The notes below the pieces were generated by a model that worked only from the letters and a program-made list of their open reading frames with translations, was not told where the DNA came from and did no database searches. DNA of 41,802 nt, taken from Candidatus Planktophila sp. (GTDB lineage Bacteria; Actinomycetota; Actinomycetes; Nanopelagicales; Nanopelagicaceae). Numbering within the stretch: position 1 is the first letter of the stretch; each line of letters starts with the position of its first letter. The position numbers were made by a program, and so were the translations under genes. The stretch spans positions 1-41,802 of the forward strand of contig JAIOWZ010000008.1 of assembly GCA_021741905.1 (NCBI GenBank), given 5' to 3'. This document shows positions 15,872-25,694 of this stretch, piece after piece.

Positions 15872-17125
15872 TTGAAACTATTTGAGCCGGGTTCCCTTTG
15901 GAGTTATAAGGGATACCGGCTCTTTTGGTTTTCAAACAGTATTTTTGTTCTAGGAGCATCAGCATTTCCGATTGCACTGGCTGTTGCTGTTCTTGATGCA
16001 GGAGGAACAGCTACTTCTTTAGGATTGATTCTTGGAGCACGAATTTTATCGGGTGTAGTTTTTGCACCATTTGCAGGTGTGTGGGCCGACAGATTGCCGC
16101 GCAGAAATGTAATGATTGGCTCGGATCTCTTTAGATCTGCATTGGTTGTTTCAATGGTTTTTGTTTCAACTCCAACAATGCCTCATTTCTTATTAGGGTT
16201 GGCTGTTTTCTTGATGGGTGTTGGTGATGCTTTTGGCGCAGCTGCGGCTGGGGCGATAGTCCCAAGTCTGGTCCCTGATGAAAAACTTCCTGCAGCAAAT
16301 GTTGCGCGCAACATCGTTACTAAAGGTGCATCAATTGTTGGCCCCGGTATAGGTGGTGCATCAGTGCTTTTAATTGGCGCCAGACTAACCTTTGTCTTTA
16401 CAGCTGTTGCTTTTGCATTGGGAACTTATTTTCTCTCGAAAATTCAAGAAGATATCAACGGTAAAGAGCGCGAGCAAGAGCCGTTCATGGTGGAGCTGCG
16501 CGAAGGTTTGCGCACCGTCAGAGATATTCCTTGGATTGGCGCAATGATTCTGATGGTCTCAGTTCAATTAATGGTTGTGCTTGCCGCCGAAACAGTTTTA
16601 CTACCAGTAATTAGCCGACGTGAATTTGATTCAAATGCGCCATTTGCAATGGCTGCGATCGCTTTTTCAGTCGGCAGTATTATTTCGGCGCTGATCTGCG
16701 TAAAGGTGAGAGTTAAACATGAAGGCTATGTGTCAATCTTTGTGTGGATGTTTATCATCATCGCTCCGCTGGCCTTGGCATTTCCGGTTTCTGCAACATT
16801 TTTGGTTATCGCATATTTATTGGCAGGATTTTCAGTTGGGCCATGGGAAGCATGGTGGTCTTCTGCTGTGCAAAGAGAAGTCCCACAACATCTACAGGGT
16901 CGGGTATTTTCAATTGACCACATGGGATCTGCAGGGTTGATGCCAATTGGAATGGCGTTAATTGGCCCAGCTGTTGCATTGTTTGGTGAAAAAGAGTTAT
17001 TGATAGGTGCATCAATTTTCCATGTGCTTATTACCTTTGCAATCCTTGGAGTGCCTGGGGTGAAGGATATGAAGATGCCAAAGAAAGAAATCGACACTGA
17101 TTATTCTAACGGCGAACACAAGTAA
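15872..17125 (+). CDS. MFS transporter
   Basis: A 417-aa membrane protein with about 12 hydrophobic helices. The cytoplasmic loop AGVWADRLPRRNVMIG is the major facilitator motif A, and GPGIGGASVLLIG resembles the exporter-type motif C, suggesting efflux. It belongs with the MFS group that includes macrolide/enterobactin exporters; the substrate is unknown. It starts at TTG 17 nt after clpP2 without a clear Shine-Dalgarno, so the exact start is uncertain. M. tuberculosis also has transporter genes between clpP2 and clpX (Rv2459, Rv2456c), so the position may be ancestral. Confidence 0.82.
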   Translation: MKLFEPGSLWSYKGYRLFWFSNSIFVLGASAFPIALAVAVLDAGGTATSLGLILGARILSGVVFAPFAGVWADRLPRRNVMIGSDLFRSALVVSMVFVSTPTMPHFLLGLAVFLMGVGDAFGAAAAGAIVPSLVPDEKLPAANVARNIVTKGASIVGPGIGGASVLLIGARLTFVFTAVAFALGTYFLSKIQEDINGKEREQEPFMVELREGLRTVRDIPWIGAMILMVSVQLMVVLAAETVLLPVISRREFDSNAPFAMAAIAFSVGSIISALICVKVRVKHEGYVSIFVWMFIIIAPLALAFPVSATFLVIAYLLAGFSVGPWEAWWSSAVQREVPQHLQGRVFSIDHMGSAGLMPIGMALIGPAVALFGEKELLIGASIFHVLITFAILGVPGVKDMKMPKKEIDTDYSNGEHK

Positions 17126-17160
17126 GCCTAAAAACCCAAGCATAAATTCAGGTAAGAACC

Positions 17161-17166
17161 TAAAAT
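17161..17166 (+). promoter_or_regulatory. -10 box of leaderless clpX
   Basis: TAAAAT, then 6 nt, then the clpX ATG. No Shine-Dalgarno lies between. It lets clpX be expressed separately from the upstream clpP1P2-MFS transcript. Confidence 0.55.
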
Positions 17167-17172
17167 TAGGCC

Positions 17173-18459
17173 ATGACAAGAATCGGTGAAACAAGCGATC
17201 TGCTCAAGTGCTCCTTCTGCGGCAAAACCCAGAAGCAAGTTAAAAAGCTGATTGCCGGTCCTGGCGTTTATATCTGTGATGAATGTATCGAGCTGTGTAA
17301 TGAGATCATTGTTGAAGAACTTACCGAAGCAGCATCACTTGGCCTGGCAGAGCTTCCAAAGCCACAAGCAATCTTTGAATTTCTAGATCAATATGTAATT
17401 GGACAAGATCGTGCCAAGAAGTCTTTATCTGTTGCGGTGTACAACCACTACAAGCGCGTGCAAAGCGGTGAACCAAAGGGTGACGGTGCTATTGAATTAG
17501 CAAAGTCCAATATTTTGATGCTCGGACCAACTGGTTGTGGCAAGACGCTAATGGCACAAACTTTGGCTCGCATGTTAAACGTTCCATTTGCGATAGCAGA
17601 TGCAACAGCGTTAACTGAAGCAGGCTATGTTGGTGAAGATGTTGAAAACATTTTGCTCAAGCTTTTACAGGCGGCAGATTACGATGTGAAAAAAGCTGAA
17701 ACTGGAATCATCTATATCGATGAGATCGATAAGGTTGCCCGCAAATCTGAAAACCCATCGATCACACGAGATGTTTCAGGTGAAGGTGTTCAACAAGCGC
17801 TCCTAAAGATTCTGGAAGGAACTGTTGCATCAGTTCCGCCTCAAGGGGGACGCAAGCACCCACATCAAGAATTTATTCAGATCGACACAACAAATGTCTT
17901 GTTCATCGTTGGCGGGGCATTTTCTGGTCTTGAGAAGATTATTGAAAGCCGCATTGGAAAATCAGGAGTTGGCTTTAATGCAACGTTGCAGGATGCCTCA
18001 GATAAGAACCGTAAGGATATTTTTGCTGATGTAATGCCGGAAGACCTTTTGAAGTTTGGCATGATTCCAGAATTCATCGGACGCCTTCCAGTATTAACAA
18101 GTGTTGAAAACCTTGATAAGCCTGCATTGATGCAGATCCTTACCGAGCCAAAGAATGCTCTGGTGAAGCAGTATCAGCGCCTATTTAATCTTGATCATGT
18201 CGAACTTGAATTTGATGAAGAAGCCTTGCTGGCAATTGCAGACCTTGCACAGGAACGCGGAACAGGAGCTCGTGGACTTCGAGCAATCATGGAATCAGTA
18301 CTTCTTACAGTGATGTATGACGTGCCAAGCCGTACAGACATTGAAAAGGTGATTATCACCAAGGAGTGCATCACATCTGGTGGTGCGCCAACTTTGGTAA
18401 ATCACACAGGTCCAAAGCGCTCACGAGCACCAAAAGGTACTGAGGAGAAGAGCGCATAA
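17173..18459 (+). CDS. clpX: ATP-dependent Clp protease ATP-binding subunit ClpX
   Basis: A 428-aa AAA+ unfoldase that recognises tagged proteins and feeds them to ClpP1P2. The N-terminal zinc-binding domain has Cys13, Cys16, Cys35 and Cys38. Walker A is GPTGCGKT (118-125), the pore loop GYVG (151-154), and Walker B IIYIDEID (179-186). Sensor 2 is in [10 protein letters not shown]. The ClpP-docking loop is expected around residues 250-270, but I do not see a clean I/L-G-F tripeptide; VGFNA is the nearest match. The C-terminal tail is short and basic. Start ATG, leaderless by position. Confidence 0.97.
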   Translation: MTRIGETSDLLKCSFCGKTQKQVKKLIAGPGVYICDECIELCNEIIVEELTEAASLGLAELPKPQAIFEFLDQYVIGQDRAKKSLSVAVYNHYKRVQSGEPKGDGAIELAKSNILMLGPTGCGKTLMAQTLARMLNVPFAIADATALTEAGYVGEDVENILLKLLQAADYDVKKAETGIIYIDEIDKVARKSENPSITRDVSGEGVQQALLKILEGTVASVPPQGGRKHPHQEFIQIDTTNVLFIVGGAFSGLEKIIESRIGKSGVGFNATLQDASDKNRKDIFADVMPEDLLKFGMIPEFIGRLPVLTSVENLDKPALMQILTEPKNALVKQYQRLFNLDHVELEFDEEALLAIADLAQERGTGARGLRAIMESVLLTVMYDVPSRTDIEKVIITKECITSGGAPTLVNHTGPKRSRAPKGTEEKSA

Positions 18460-18461
18460 TC

Positions 18462-18467
18462 TAGACT
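18462..18467 (+). promoter_or_regulatory. -10 box of leaderless valS
   Basis: TAGACT, 7 nt, then ATG at 18475. It overlaps the space just after the clpX stop. No Shine-Dalgarno. Confidence 0.55.
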
Positions 18468-18474
18468 GCGCACT

Positions 18475-21057
18475 ATGTCTTCGACCCGCGAATTAGCCGC
18501 ATCTTTCTCGCCAAACGAGATCGAAGCTGTGCTGTATGAAAAGTGGATGAAGGCTGGATATTTCACAGCTGATGCAACTTCTAGCAAGCCACCTTTTTCA
18601 ATAGTTTTGCCGCCTCCCAATGTGACTGGTGTTTTACATATTGGCCACGCACTCGATCAAACTTTGCAGGATTGTCTAACGCGCATGAAGCGCATGCAAG
18701 GCTTTGAAGTTTTGTGGTTGCCCGGAATGGACCACGCAGGCATCGCAACTCAAAACGTTGTTGAAAAACAATTAGCATCTAGCGGTAAGTCACGCCATGA
18801 TCTTGGCCGCGAAGAATTTGTTAAAAAAGTGTGGGAATGGAAAGAAGAATCAGGCGGGGCAATTCTTGGACAGATGAAGCGCTTGGGCTCTTCAGTGGAT
18901 TGGTCTCGCGAGCGTTTTACAATGGATGAAGGAATGTCCAAGGCTGTTGTGACAATTTTTAAGCGTATGTATGAGGCAGATTTAATCTATCGCGCAGAGC
19001 GAATTATTAACTGGTGCCCACGATGCTTAACGGCGTTGTCTGACATAGAAGTAGAGCACAGTGATGATGCAGGCGAGTTAGTTTCAATTCGCTACGGCGA
19101 TGGCGAGACAGCAATTGTTGTTGCAACAACTCGTGCCGAAACAATGCTGGGCGATACAGCTGTTGCAGTTCATCCAGATGACAAGCGCTATGCGCACATG
19201 ATTGGTAAGACTGTAAAGGTGCCGCTGATTAATCGCGAGATCCCAATTGTTGCAGACGAACATGTTGATCCTGCTTTTGGTACAGGTGCGGTCAAGGTAA
19301 CTCCTGCCCACGATGTGAATGACTTTGAGATCGGTGTGCGCCATAACTTGGCAAATATTGTGATTTTAGATGCTGATGCAAAAGTAATTGGTACCAATAG
19401 CGCCTTTGATGGCATGGATCGCTTTGATGCACGTAAGGCTGTTGTTGATGCGCTACGCGCTGAAGGCCGCATAGTTGCTGAAAAGCGTCCATACATGCAC
19501 GCAGTTGGACATTGTTCTCGCTGCGATATAACCGTTGAGCCACGTTTATCAAAGCAGTGGTTTGTAAAGGTTGCACCCATGGCAAAGGCTTCAGCAGATG
19601 CTGTGCGAAGCGGCGCTGTAAAGATTGAACCTGAAGCTCTTGCACCACGTTATTTTGATTGGGTCGACAACATGCACGACTGGTGTATTTCTCGTCAGTT
19701 GTGGTGGGGTCACAGAATTCCTGTTTGGTATGGACCAAACGGTGAAGTACAAGTTGTTGGTCCTGATGAGACCGCACCTGCTGGTTGGACACAAGATCCA
19801 GATGTATTAGACACCTGGTTCTCATCTGGTCAGTGGGCATTTTCTACCTTTGGTTGGCCAGAAAAGTCAGCAGATCTTGCAAAGTTCTACCCAACTTCAG
19901 TTCTTGTAACTGGTTATGACATATTGTTCTTCTGGGTTGTGCGCATGATGATGATGTCAACATTTGCAATGGATGGTGTTGCACCCTTTAAGACAATTAT
20001 GTTGCACGGCTTAGTACGCGACCAATTTGGTAAGAAGATGTCAAAGAGTCGTGGAAATGTTGTAGACCCAATTGAATTTATGGATAAGTACGGTGCAGAT
20101 GCGCTGCGCTTTACATTGGCACGCGGTGCTAACCCAGGCACAGATCAAGCACTTGCCGAAGACTGGATCGGTGGTTCACGTAACTTTGCAACAAAGCTGT
20201 GGAATGCAACCCGTTTTGCAATGATGAATGGTGCAACTGTTTCAGGTGATTTGCCACCACTTGATTCGCTGAATGCTATTGATAAGTGGATTCTTAGCCG
20301 TTTGTCTGAAACCGTGAAGGAAACAACAGAGCTTCTAGAAAAGTATGAATTTTCTCGTGCATGTGAATTGATGTATCACTTTGCATGGGATGATCTGTGT
20401 GACTGGTATCTAGAACTATCTAAGGAAGCCTTCTCATCAGGTTCGGCAGATTCAACTAAGCGCGTACTTGGTTATGTTTTGGACCAATTGTTCCGATTAA
20501 TGCATCCAGTCATGCCATTTATTACAGAACAAATGTGGACCACCTTAACTGGGGGAGAGTCTCTTGTTGTGGCAGAGTGGCCAACAGCTAACCCTGCCCA
20601 TGTTGATAAGAAGGCAGAAAACCTTGTTGGTCAGTTGCAGGAGATCATTACAGAGGTGCGACGATTTAGAAACGATCAGGGAATCAAGAGTTCATTAAAG
20701 ATTCCTGGCCGTATTGTCGCAACTGGTGAAATTGCTCAATACGCATCTGCAGTTGCTTTTGTTGTGCGCATGGAACTTGGGGATATAACACCGAGTGCCA
20801 AGTGTGAAGCAGCAGGGGTCACCATTGAATTTGATTTAACCGAATCAATCGATGTTGTTGCAGAGCGTGCTCGGCTTGAAAAGGATTTAGTAACGGCTAA
20901 CAAGGATAAGCAAACCGCTGAAGTGAAGTTAAACAACCAGGGCTTTATGGCTAAAGCCCCAGAGGAAGTTGTTGTTGAAATTCGTGAGCGACTTGAAAAG
21001 ACAACTGTCGATATTGCGCGCATTACTTCAGCATTAGCAGCATTGCCACAAGCATGA
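18475..21057 (+). CDS. valS: valyl-tRNA synthetase
   Basis: An 860-aa class I synthetase charging tRNA-Val. The ATP-binding signatures are HIGH (55-58, after PPPNVTGVL) and KMSKS (521-525). The editing (CP1) domain lies between, with [19 protein letters not shown] typical of Val/Ile/Leu enzymes. An anticodon-binding domain and a C-terminal coiled-coil arm (about 795-860, [16 protein letters not shown]) complete the valine type. It ends in an ATGATG overlap with folC. Confidence 0.97.
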   Translation: MSSTRELAASFSPNEIEAVLYEKWMKAGYFTADATSSKPPFSIVLPPPNVTGVLHIGHALDQTLQDCLTRMKRMQGFEVLWLPGMDHAGIATQNVVEKQLASSGKSRHDLGREEFVKKVWEWKEESGGAILGQMKRLGSSVDWSRERFTMDEGMSKAVVTIFKRMYEADLIYRAERIINWCPRCLTALSDIEVEHSDDAGELVSIRYGDGETAIVVATTRAETMLGDTAVAVHPDDKRYAHMIGKTVKVPLINREIPIVADEHVDPAFGTGAVKVTPAHDVNDFEIGVRHNLANIVILDADAKVIGTNSAFDGMDRFDARKAVVDALRAEGRIVAEKRPYMHAVGHCSRCDITVEPRLSKQWFVKVAPMAKASADAVRSGAVKIEPEALAPRYFDWVDNMHDWCISRQLWWGHRIPVWYGPNGEVQVVGPDETAPAGWTQDPDVLDTWFSSGQWAFSTFGWPEKSADLAKFYPTSVLVTGYDILFFWVVRMMMMSTFAMDGVAPFKTIMLHGLVRDQFGKKMSKSRGNVVDPIEFMDKYGADALRFTLARGANPGTDQALAEDWIGGSRNFATKLWNATRFAMMNGATVSGDLPPLDSLNAIDKWILSRLSETVKETTELLEKYEFSRACELMYHFAWDDLCDWYLELSKEAFSSGSADSTKRVLGYVLDQLFRLMHPVMPFITEQMWTTLTGGESLVVAEWPTANPAHVDKKAENLVGQLQEIITEVRRFRNDQGIKSSLKIPGRIVATGEIAQYASAVAFVVRMELGDITPSAKCEAAGVTIEFDLTESIDVVAERARLEKDLVTANKDKQTAEVKLNNQGFMAKAPEEVVVEIRERLEKTTVDIARITSALAALPQA

Positions 21058-22400
21058 TGATTTCACCTGACGATCAAGAAAGAGTAGATGCGATCGAGCA
21101 GGCCTTGCTTGCTCGTTGGCCAGAAACTCGTATCGCGCCATCTACTGAACGCATTGCAGCCCTAGTTGATCTTTTAGGTTCACCCCAGTTGACCTATCCA
21201 ACGATCCATATCGGTGGAACTAATGGCAAGACAACGACATCTCGCATGATTGATTCATTGTTATTTGCACATGGCCTGCGCACTGGACGCTTTACTAGTC
21301 CACATCTTGAAACTTACCGAGAGCGCATTGCAATTAACGGTGAACCAATTGATCCTAAAGAATTAATCTTTTCCTACAATGACATTGCTGCTTATCTTGA
21401 TTTAATGGATACAAAGTTTGAACATCCCATTTCATTCTTTGAGGCAATTACTGCACTGGCTTTTGCAGCATTTGCAGAACATCCTGTGGATGTTGGAGTT
21501 ATTGAAGTTGGCATGGGCGGGCAGTGGGATGCAACAAATGTTGTTGATGCTGATGTTTCTGTATTAATGCCTATTGGTTTTGACCATATGGAGTACTTGG
21601 GTAACACATTGCATGAAATTGCCGCTACTAAGGCTGGAATCATTAAAGAAGGTGGCTTTGTAGTCCTTGCCCAGCAAGAGCCTGAGGCTGCCAAGGAATT
21701 AATCCGCAAAGCTGCTGAAGTAGGCGCAGATGTGGTGCGAGAAGGTATCGAATATTCAGTGGCATCAAGGGCGGTTGCTGTTGGCGGGCAACTACTTACT
21801 ATTCAAGGCATTCATGACACTTATGATGAAATTTTCTTACCCTTACATGGTCGCCATCAAGCAGCAAATGCCGCATCTGCCCTAGTTGCAGTAGAGGTAT
21901 TTTTTGGTGATCAACCACTAGATATTGATGCGGTGCGCGCCGGTTTTGCTGCCGTTACTTCGCCTGGGCGGTGCGAGGTTGTCCATCGGGAACCAACTGT
22001 AATTTTGGATGCGGCACATAACCCACACGGCGCAAAAGCTCTGGCAGACACCTTGCTTAATGAATTCAACTTTGATGAAATTATTGCTGTTGTGGGCGTA
22101 TTTGGCGATAAGGATGCAACAGGAATCTTCCAAGAGTTAGAGCAGGTTGTTGACCATGTGATCGTCACACAGAGTTCTTCAACACGTGCCATGCCATCTG
22201 GTGAGTTAGAAAAGATTGCCTCAAAGATATTTGGAGCAGATCGTGTCTTTGAAGTTTCAGATTTAGGCGCTGCCCTTGATAGAGCGGTCGGGGATGCTGT
22301 GCGTCCGCTGAGTGAAGACACAGTTGGAATTATTGTCACAGGCTCTGTTGTCACAGTTGGTGAAGCTCGGACATATCTACGGAAGAAGTTTGCACAATGA
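21054..22400 (+). CDS. folC: folylpolyglutamate synthase / dihydrofolate synthase
   Basis: A 448-aa Mur-ligase-family enzyme that adds glutamate to dihydropteroate or to folates in the cytoplasm. The P-loop is [14 protein letters not shown] (GGTNGKTT at 54-61). [11 protein letters not shown] is the folate-binding loop, [16 protein letters not shown] a conserved core motif, and [15 protein letters not shown] the C-terminal ligase signature. ATG 21054 or 21057 could both be used; both overlap the valS stop. The following gene overlaps by 4 nt (ATGA). Confidence 0.95.
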   Translation: MMISPDDQERVDAIEQALLARWPETRIAPSTERIAALVDLLGSPQLTYPTIHIGGTNGKTTTSRMIDSLLFAHGLRTGRFTSPHLETYRERIAINGEPIDPKELIFSYNDIAAYLDLMDTKFEHPISFFEAITALAFAAFAEHPVDVGVIEVGMGGQWDATNVVDADVSVLMPIGFDHMEYLGNTLHEIAATKAGIIKEGGFVVLAQQEPEAAKELIRKAAEVGADVVREGIEYSVASRAVAVGGQLLTIQGIHDTYDEIFLPLHGRHQAANAASALVAVEVFFGDQPLDIDAVRAGFAAVTSPGRCEVVHREPTVILDAAHNPHGAKALADTLLNEFNFDEIIAVVGVFGDKDATGIFQELEQVVDHVIVTQSSSTRAMPSGELEKIASKIFGADRVFEVSDLGAALDRAVGDAVRPLSEDTVGIIVTGSVVTVGEARTYLRKKFAQ

Positions 22401-22732
22401 AAATTCTTGGAGCATCAGTTCTGATTGCTGAGAGTATGACCATGGGCTTTGCAATCCTGCTAGCGATGAAAGATCATTCAACTGCAGCAATCATTTATGG
22501 CTGTGTGGTCTCTTTCTTGCTATTTCTTGCAGCTGGACTTGTTCGACGCCCCGGCGGATTTGTAATTGGTTCAATCATGCAAGTAGCGATGATTGGCTTT
22601 GGATTTGTTGAGCCATCCTTCTTCATTATTGGGGTGGTCTTGATTGGTCTGTGGGTGGCAGCCATAGTGGTGGGCCGGAAGGGTGAGGCCGCCCGCGCTG
22701 CCTTGCTGGCTGCAGGGCCTAAAAAACCCTAA
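22397..22732 (+). CDS. DUF4233 family membrane protein
   Basis: A 111-aa protein with four hydrophobic segments and a basic/alanine tail (GRKGEAARAALLAAGPKKP). A small membrane protein between folC and ndk is conserved in Actinobacteria and carries the DUF4233 name (Rv2446c in M. tuberculosis); I assign it by position and topology. The function is unknown. ATGA overlap with folC suggests coupled translation. The 12-nt gap to ndk contains the ndk -10 box. Confidence 0.8.
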   Translation: MKILGASVLIAESMTMGFAILLAMKDHSTAAIIYGCVVSFLLFLAAGLVRRPGGFVIGSIMQVAMIGFGFVEPSFFIIGVVLIGLWVAAIVVGRKGEAARAALLAAGPKKP

Positions 22733-22738
22733 TAGACT
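22733..22738 (+). promoter_or_regulatory. -10 box of leaderless ndk
   Basis: TAGACT, 6 nt, then the GTG start of ndk at 22745. No Shine-Dalgarno. Confidence 0.55.
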
Positions 22739-22744
22739 GGGCGA

Positions 22745-23167
22745 GTGAGCACAGAGAAAACTCTAATCCTGGTCAAGCCAGATGGCGTTGCCCGCGGTTT
22801 AGTTGGCGAAGTAATTTCACGTGTTGAAGCAAAGGGTTATGCAATTGATTCTTTGCGCATGCTGCAAGCAGATCGTGCATTACTAGAAAAGCATTATGTA
22901 GAACATATTGGTAAGCCATTTTATGAACCACTAGTTGAGTTCATGATGTCTGGTCCAATTGTTGCAATCGTTGCATCTGGCAATCGCGTCATCGAAGGCT
23001 TTCGTTCATTAGCTGGTGTAACAGATCCAACTGTTGCAGCACCTGGAACAATCCGTGGTGACCTAGCACGTGATCAAGGAACCAAAGTTGTGCAAAATAT
23101 TGTTCATGGCTCTGATTCACCAGAATCTGCAGCTCGTGAAATTCAGATTTTTTTCCCAAAGAGTTAA
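22745..23167 (+). CDS. ndk: nucleoside diphosphate kinase
   Basis: A 140-aa kinase that transfers the gamma phosphate from ATP to other nucleoside diphosphates through a phospho-histidine. The active site is [12 protein letters not shown] with His121. [15 protein letters not shown] near the N-terminus and GTIRGDLA are family signatures. Length is typical. It starts with GTG, apparently leaderless. It sits between the folC pair and the mre operon, as in many actinobacteria. Confidence 0.97.
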   Translation: MSTEKTLILVKPDGVARGLVGEVISRVEAKGYAIDSLRMLQADRALLEKHYVEHIGKPFYEPLVEFMMSGPIVAIVASGNRVIEGFRSLAGVTDPTVAAPGTIRGDLARDQGTKVVQNIVHGSDSPESAAREIQIFFPKS

Positions 23168-23199
23168 TTCCCCGCACAAAAAAAGTACAAGGAGTAAAA

Positions 23200-24237
23200 A
23201 TGTCATCAGGAAGCAGAATGTCCTTCATTGGTCGCGATATGGCCGTTGACTTAGGCACAGCAAACACGCTTGTGTATGTGCGCGGACGTGGCATTGTTCT
23301 GAACGAGCCTTCAGTAGTTGCTGTTAACCAAGACACAGGCGGAATTCTGGCTGTTGGTATTGAAGCAAAGAAGATGATTGGTCGTACTCCTGGCAACATC
23401 GTTGCAATTCGTCCTTTGAAGGATGGCGTGATCGCAGACTTTGATACAACAGAGCGCATGTTGCGTTACTTCATCCAAAAGGTGCACCGTCGTCGTTACT
23501 TGGCTAAGCCTCGTATTGTTGTGTGTGTTCCATCAGGTATTACTGGTGTGGAACAGCGCGCAGTAAAAGATGCTGGTTATGCAGCTGGTGCACGTAAGGT
23601 CTACATCATTGAAGAGCCAATGGCAGCAGCAATCGGTGCTGGTCTTCCAATCCATGAGCCAACAGGCAACATGGTTGTAGATATCGGTGGCGGTACGACT
23701 GAAGTTGCTGTTATCTCATTGGGCGGAATCGTTACCTCACTATCTATTCGTGTGGGCGGTGATGAGCTAGATCAATCAATTATTAACTGGGTTAAGCGTG
23801 AATTCTCCCTACTCCTAGGTGAGCGCACAGCAGAAGAGATCAAGATGGCTATCGGATCTGCTTACCCATTAGCTGGAGAAAATGATGCGGAAATTCGCGG
23901 TCGCGACTTAGCAACAGGTCTGCCAAAGACGATCGTTGTTTCAGCAGCTGAAATTCGCAAGGCGTTAGAAGAGCCAGTGAACCAAATTATTAATGCTGTT
24001 AAGAGCACACTTGATAAGACTCCACCTGAGCTTGCTTCAGATCTAATGGATCGTGGCATTGTTCTTACTGGTGGAGGAGCACTTCTTAAGGGACTCGATG
24101 AGCGCCTTCGCAAAGAAACTGGAATGCCAATTCACATTGCAGAGCGTCCCTTGGATGCAGTTGCAGAAGGTTCTGGAAAGTGCATCGAAGAGTTTGAAGC
24201 TCTTGAGAAGGTTCTAATCTCCGAGCCTCGTCGATAG
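23200..24237 (+). CDS. mreB: rod-shape determining protein MreB
   Basis: A 345-aa bacterial actin that polymerises under the membrane and guides lateral wall synthesis. Phosphate 1 motif is [13 protein letters not shown], phosphate 2 is [19 protein letters not shown], and adenosine motif is [17 protein letters not shown]. The ATG at 23200 has AAGGAG 5 nt upstream, one of the clearest ribosome-binding sites in the window; a Met at codon 7 is an alternative. It opens mreBCD-mrdA-rodA. Its presence argues for a rod or curved-rod cell, unlike polar-growing mycobacteria, which lack MreB. Confidence 0.97.
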   Translation: MSSGSRMSFIGRDMAVDLGTANTLVYVRGRGIVLNEPSVVAVNQDTGGILAVGIEAKKMIGRTPGNIVAIRPLKDGVIADFDTTERMLRYFIQKVHRRRYLAKPRIVVCVPSGITGVEQRAVKDAGYAAGARKVYIIEEPMAAAIGAGLPIHEPTGNMVVDIGGGTTEVAVISLGGIVTSLSIRVGGDELDQSIINWVKREFSLLLGERTAEEIKMAIGSAYPLAGENDAEIRGRDLATGLPKTIVVSAAEIRKALEEPVNQIINAVKSTLDKTPPELASDLMDRGIVLTGGGALLKGLDERLRKETGMPIHIAERPLDAVAEGSGKCIEEFEALEKVLISEPRR

Positions 24238-24249
24238 CGCCTTTCGTAA

Positions 24250-25167
24250 ATGCGTAACGGAGGACGCGCACGTTTGTTGTTAGTGACATTAATTGTCACT
24301 TCACTCTTTCTCATTACTTTAGATCTACGCGGCGTTAAAGTCATTGACGGCTTCAAGCAGGGTTCACAAACGATCATGTCCCCATTTCAGCGGGCAGGCA
24401 GCGCGGTCTTATCGCCAGTGAAGAGCTTCTTTTCTGATGTTACTCATCTAGGTCGAACCCGTAATCAGATTGAGAAGCTGCAAGCTGAGAATGCAAACTT
24501 AAAGTCAAAGCTAATTAATCGTAAAAATGCAGATGCACAACTAAAACAGCTCAAAGGAATATTGGATTTAGCAGGAACTGCCGGTTACAAGATTGTCAGC
24601 GCTAGGGTGATTAGCCATGGATCAAGTCAATCCTTTTCACAGACAGTCACTATTGATATTGGAAGTAATGCTGGAATCAAAAAGAACATGACAGTGCTGT
24701 CTCAATACGGAATTGCTGGTGTTGTGAAAGATGTGTATCCAACAACTGCATTGATCCAATTGGCGAGTGATCCAGGTTTTAGAATTGGTGCGCGTATTGC
24801 TGGGACCCAGCAAATTGGAATCCTGACAGGACGCGGAACTCGCTCTGCGGGGCTGCAACTATTGGATAATTCGACCACCGTTAAGGAGGGCGACATTTTG
24901 CTTTCTCGCGGAAGTATCGCAAATCGCCCCTTTGTTCCAGGTGTTCCTTTGGGATATGTGACAAGTGTTGATAATTCAGCCGGCGCTGTGGCTCAGACAG
25001 CAACTATTCATTACTACACAAACTTCTCAACACTCGGAGTCGTTGCAGTTGTCGTCAGTGGCTCGAGCTCCAATCCAGGTGATGCGCTAGTTCCAGCTAA
25101 GCCTCGTGTTACACCAATTCCGACGGTGACGGTTTTTGTAACTCCATCACCATCACCTACAAAGTAG
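24250..25167 (+). CDS. mreC: rod-shape determining protein MreC
   Basis: A 305-aa bitopic protein: one N-terminal membrane helix (about 8-25), a coiled coil (about 70-100, RNQIEKLQAENANLKSKL), then the extracytoplasmic beta-barrel core with SHGSSQSFSQTVTIDIGS and GIAGVVKDVYP. MreC links MreB to PBP2. The C-terminus is a Pro/Thr/Ser-rich tail (PTVTVFVTPSPSPTK) that is probably disordered in the wall. It starts 12 nt after mreB and ends 5 nt before mreD. Confidence 0.94.
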   Translation: MRNGGRARLLLVTLIVTSLFLITLDLRGVKVIDGFKQGSQTIMSPFQRAGSAVLSPVKSFFSDVTHLGRTRNQIEKLQAENANLKSKLINRKNADAQLKQLKGILDLAGTAGYKIVSARVISHGSSQSFSQTVTIDIGSNAGIKKNMTVLSQYGIAGVVKDVYPTTALIQLASDPGFRIGARIAGTQQIGILTGRGTRSAGLQLLDNSTTVKEGDILLSRGSIANRPFVPGVPLGYVTSVDNSAGAVAQTATIHYYTNFSTLGVVAVVVSGSSSNPGDALVPAKPRVTPIPTVTVFVTPSPSPTK

Positions 25168-25172
25168 CCACC

Positions 25173-25694
25173 ATGCTGACCCGCCAATTTTCAATTGCAG
25201 TCCCAATCTTTCTTACGATTTATGTCATTCAAGAAGCATTTGTCTCACAGATTCGTTTACCCGGCGGTGGATTTTCAATTTTGTTGATCTTTGCCCTCAC
25301 ATGGGCTGTGCTCAGTGAAACTGAGGTTGCAGCCGTTATTGGCTTTGCAGCCGGCTTTTTGATGGACTTATCCCAAACCGCTGCCGGGCCATTTGGTCAG
25401 TGGACTTTGATTATGTTATTAGCTGGATATGCGATTTCTTATATTGGTTATGGCGATGACAATGTGCAGTCAAATGCAATTGGCATTGTTTTCTTTGTCG
25501 TGATTGCAAATCTTTTGGTTGAAATTGCCTACGTTGCAAGCGGGGCGCTGCTGGGAGTCCCATTTGGTTCATTTCTTCAAATCGTCATCACCTTGTTTGG
25601 AATGAGTATTTGGGCGATATTGATTTCACCAATTTTGCTGCCGATATTTACTCGTTTGCATGCAGTTATTTTTGATTCACGGTCAGCGCTATGA
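25173..25694 (+). CDS. mreD: rod-shape determining protein MreD
   Basis: A 173-aa integral membrane protein with about five to six hydrophobic segments and the GFAAGFLMDLSQ motif typical of MreD. It acts with MreC in the elongasome. It is assigned by position between mreC and mrdA and by topology, since the family is divergent. ATGA overlap with mrdA. Confidence 0.9.
   Translation: MLTRQFSIAVPIFLTIYVIQEAFVSQIRLPGGGFSILLIFALTWAVLSETEVAAVIGFAAGFLMDLSQTAAGPFGQWTLIMLLAGYAISYIGYGDDNVQSNAIGIVFFVVIANLLVEIAYVASGALLGVPFGSFLQIVITLFGMSIWAILISPILLPIFTRLHAVIFDSRSAL

Noticed and set aside
17126-17171. GCCTAA...TTAGGC inverted repeat before clpX as a terminator or operator
   Set aside because: Only 6 bp with a loop of about 34 nt and no T-tract, and one arm overlaps the predicted -10 box. 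Likely chance.
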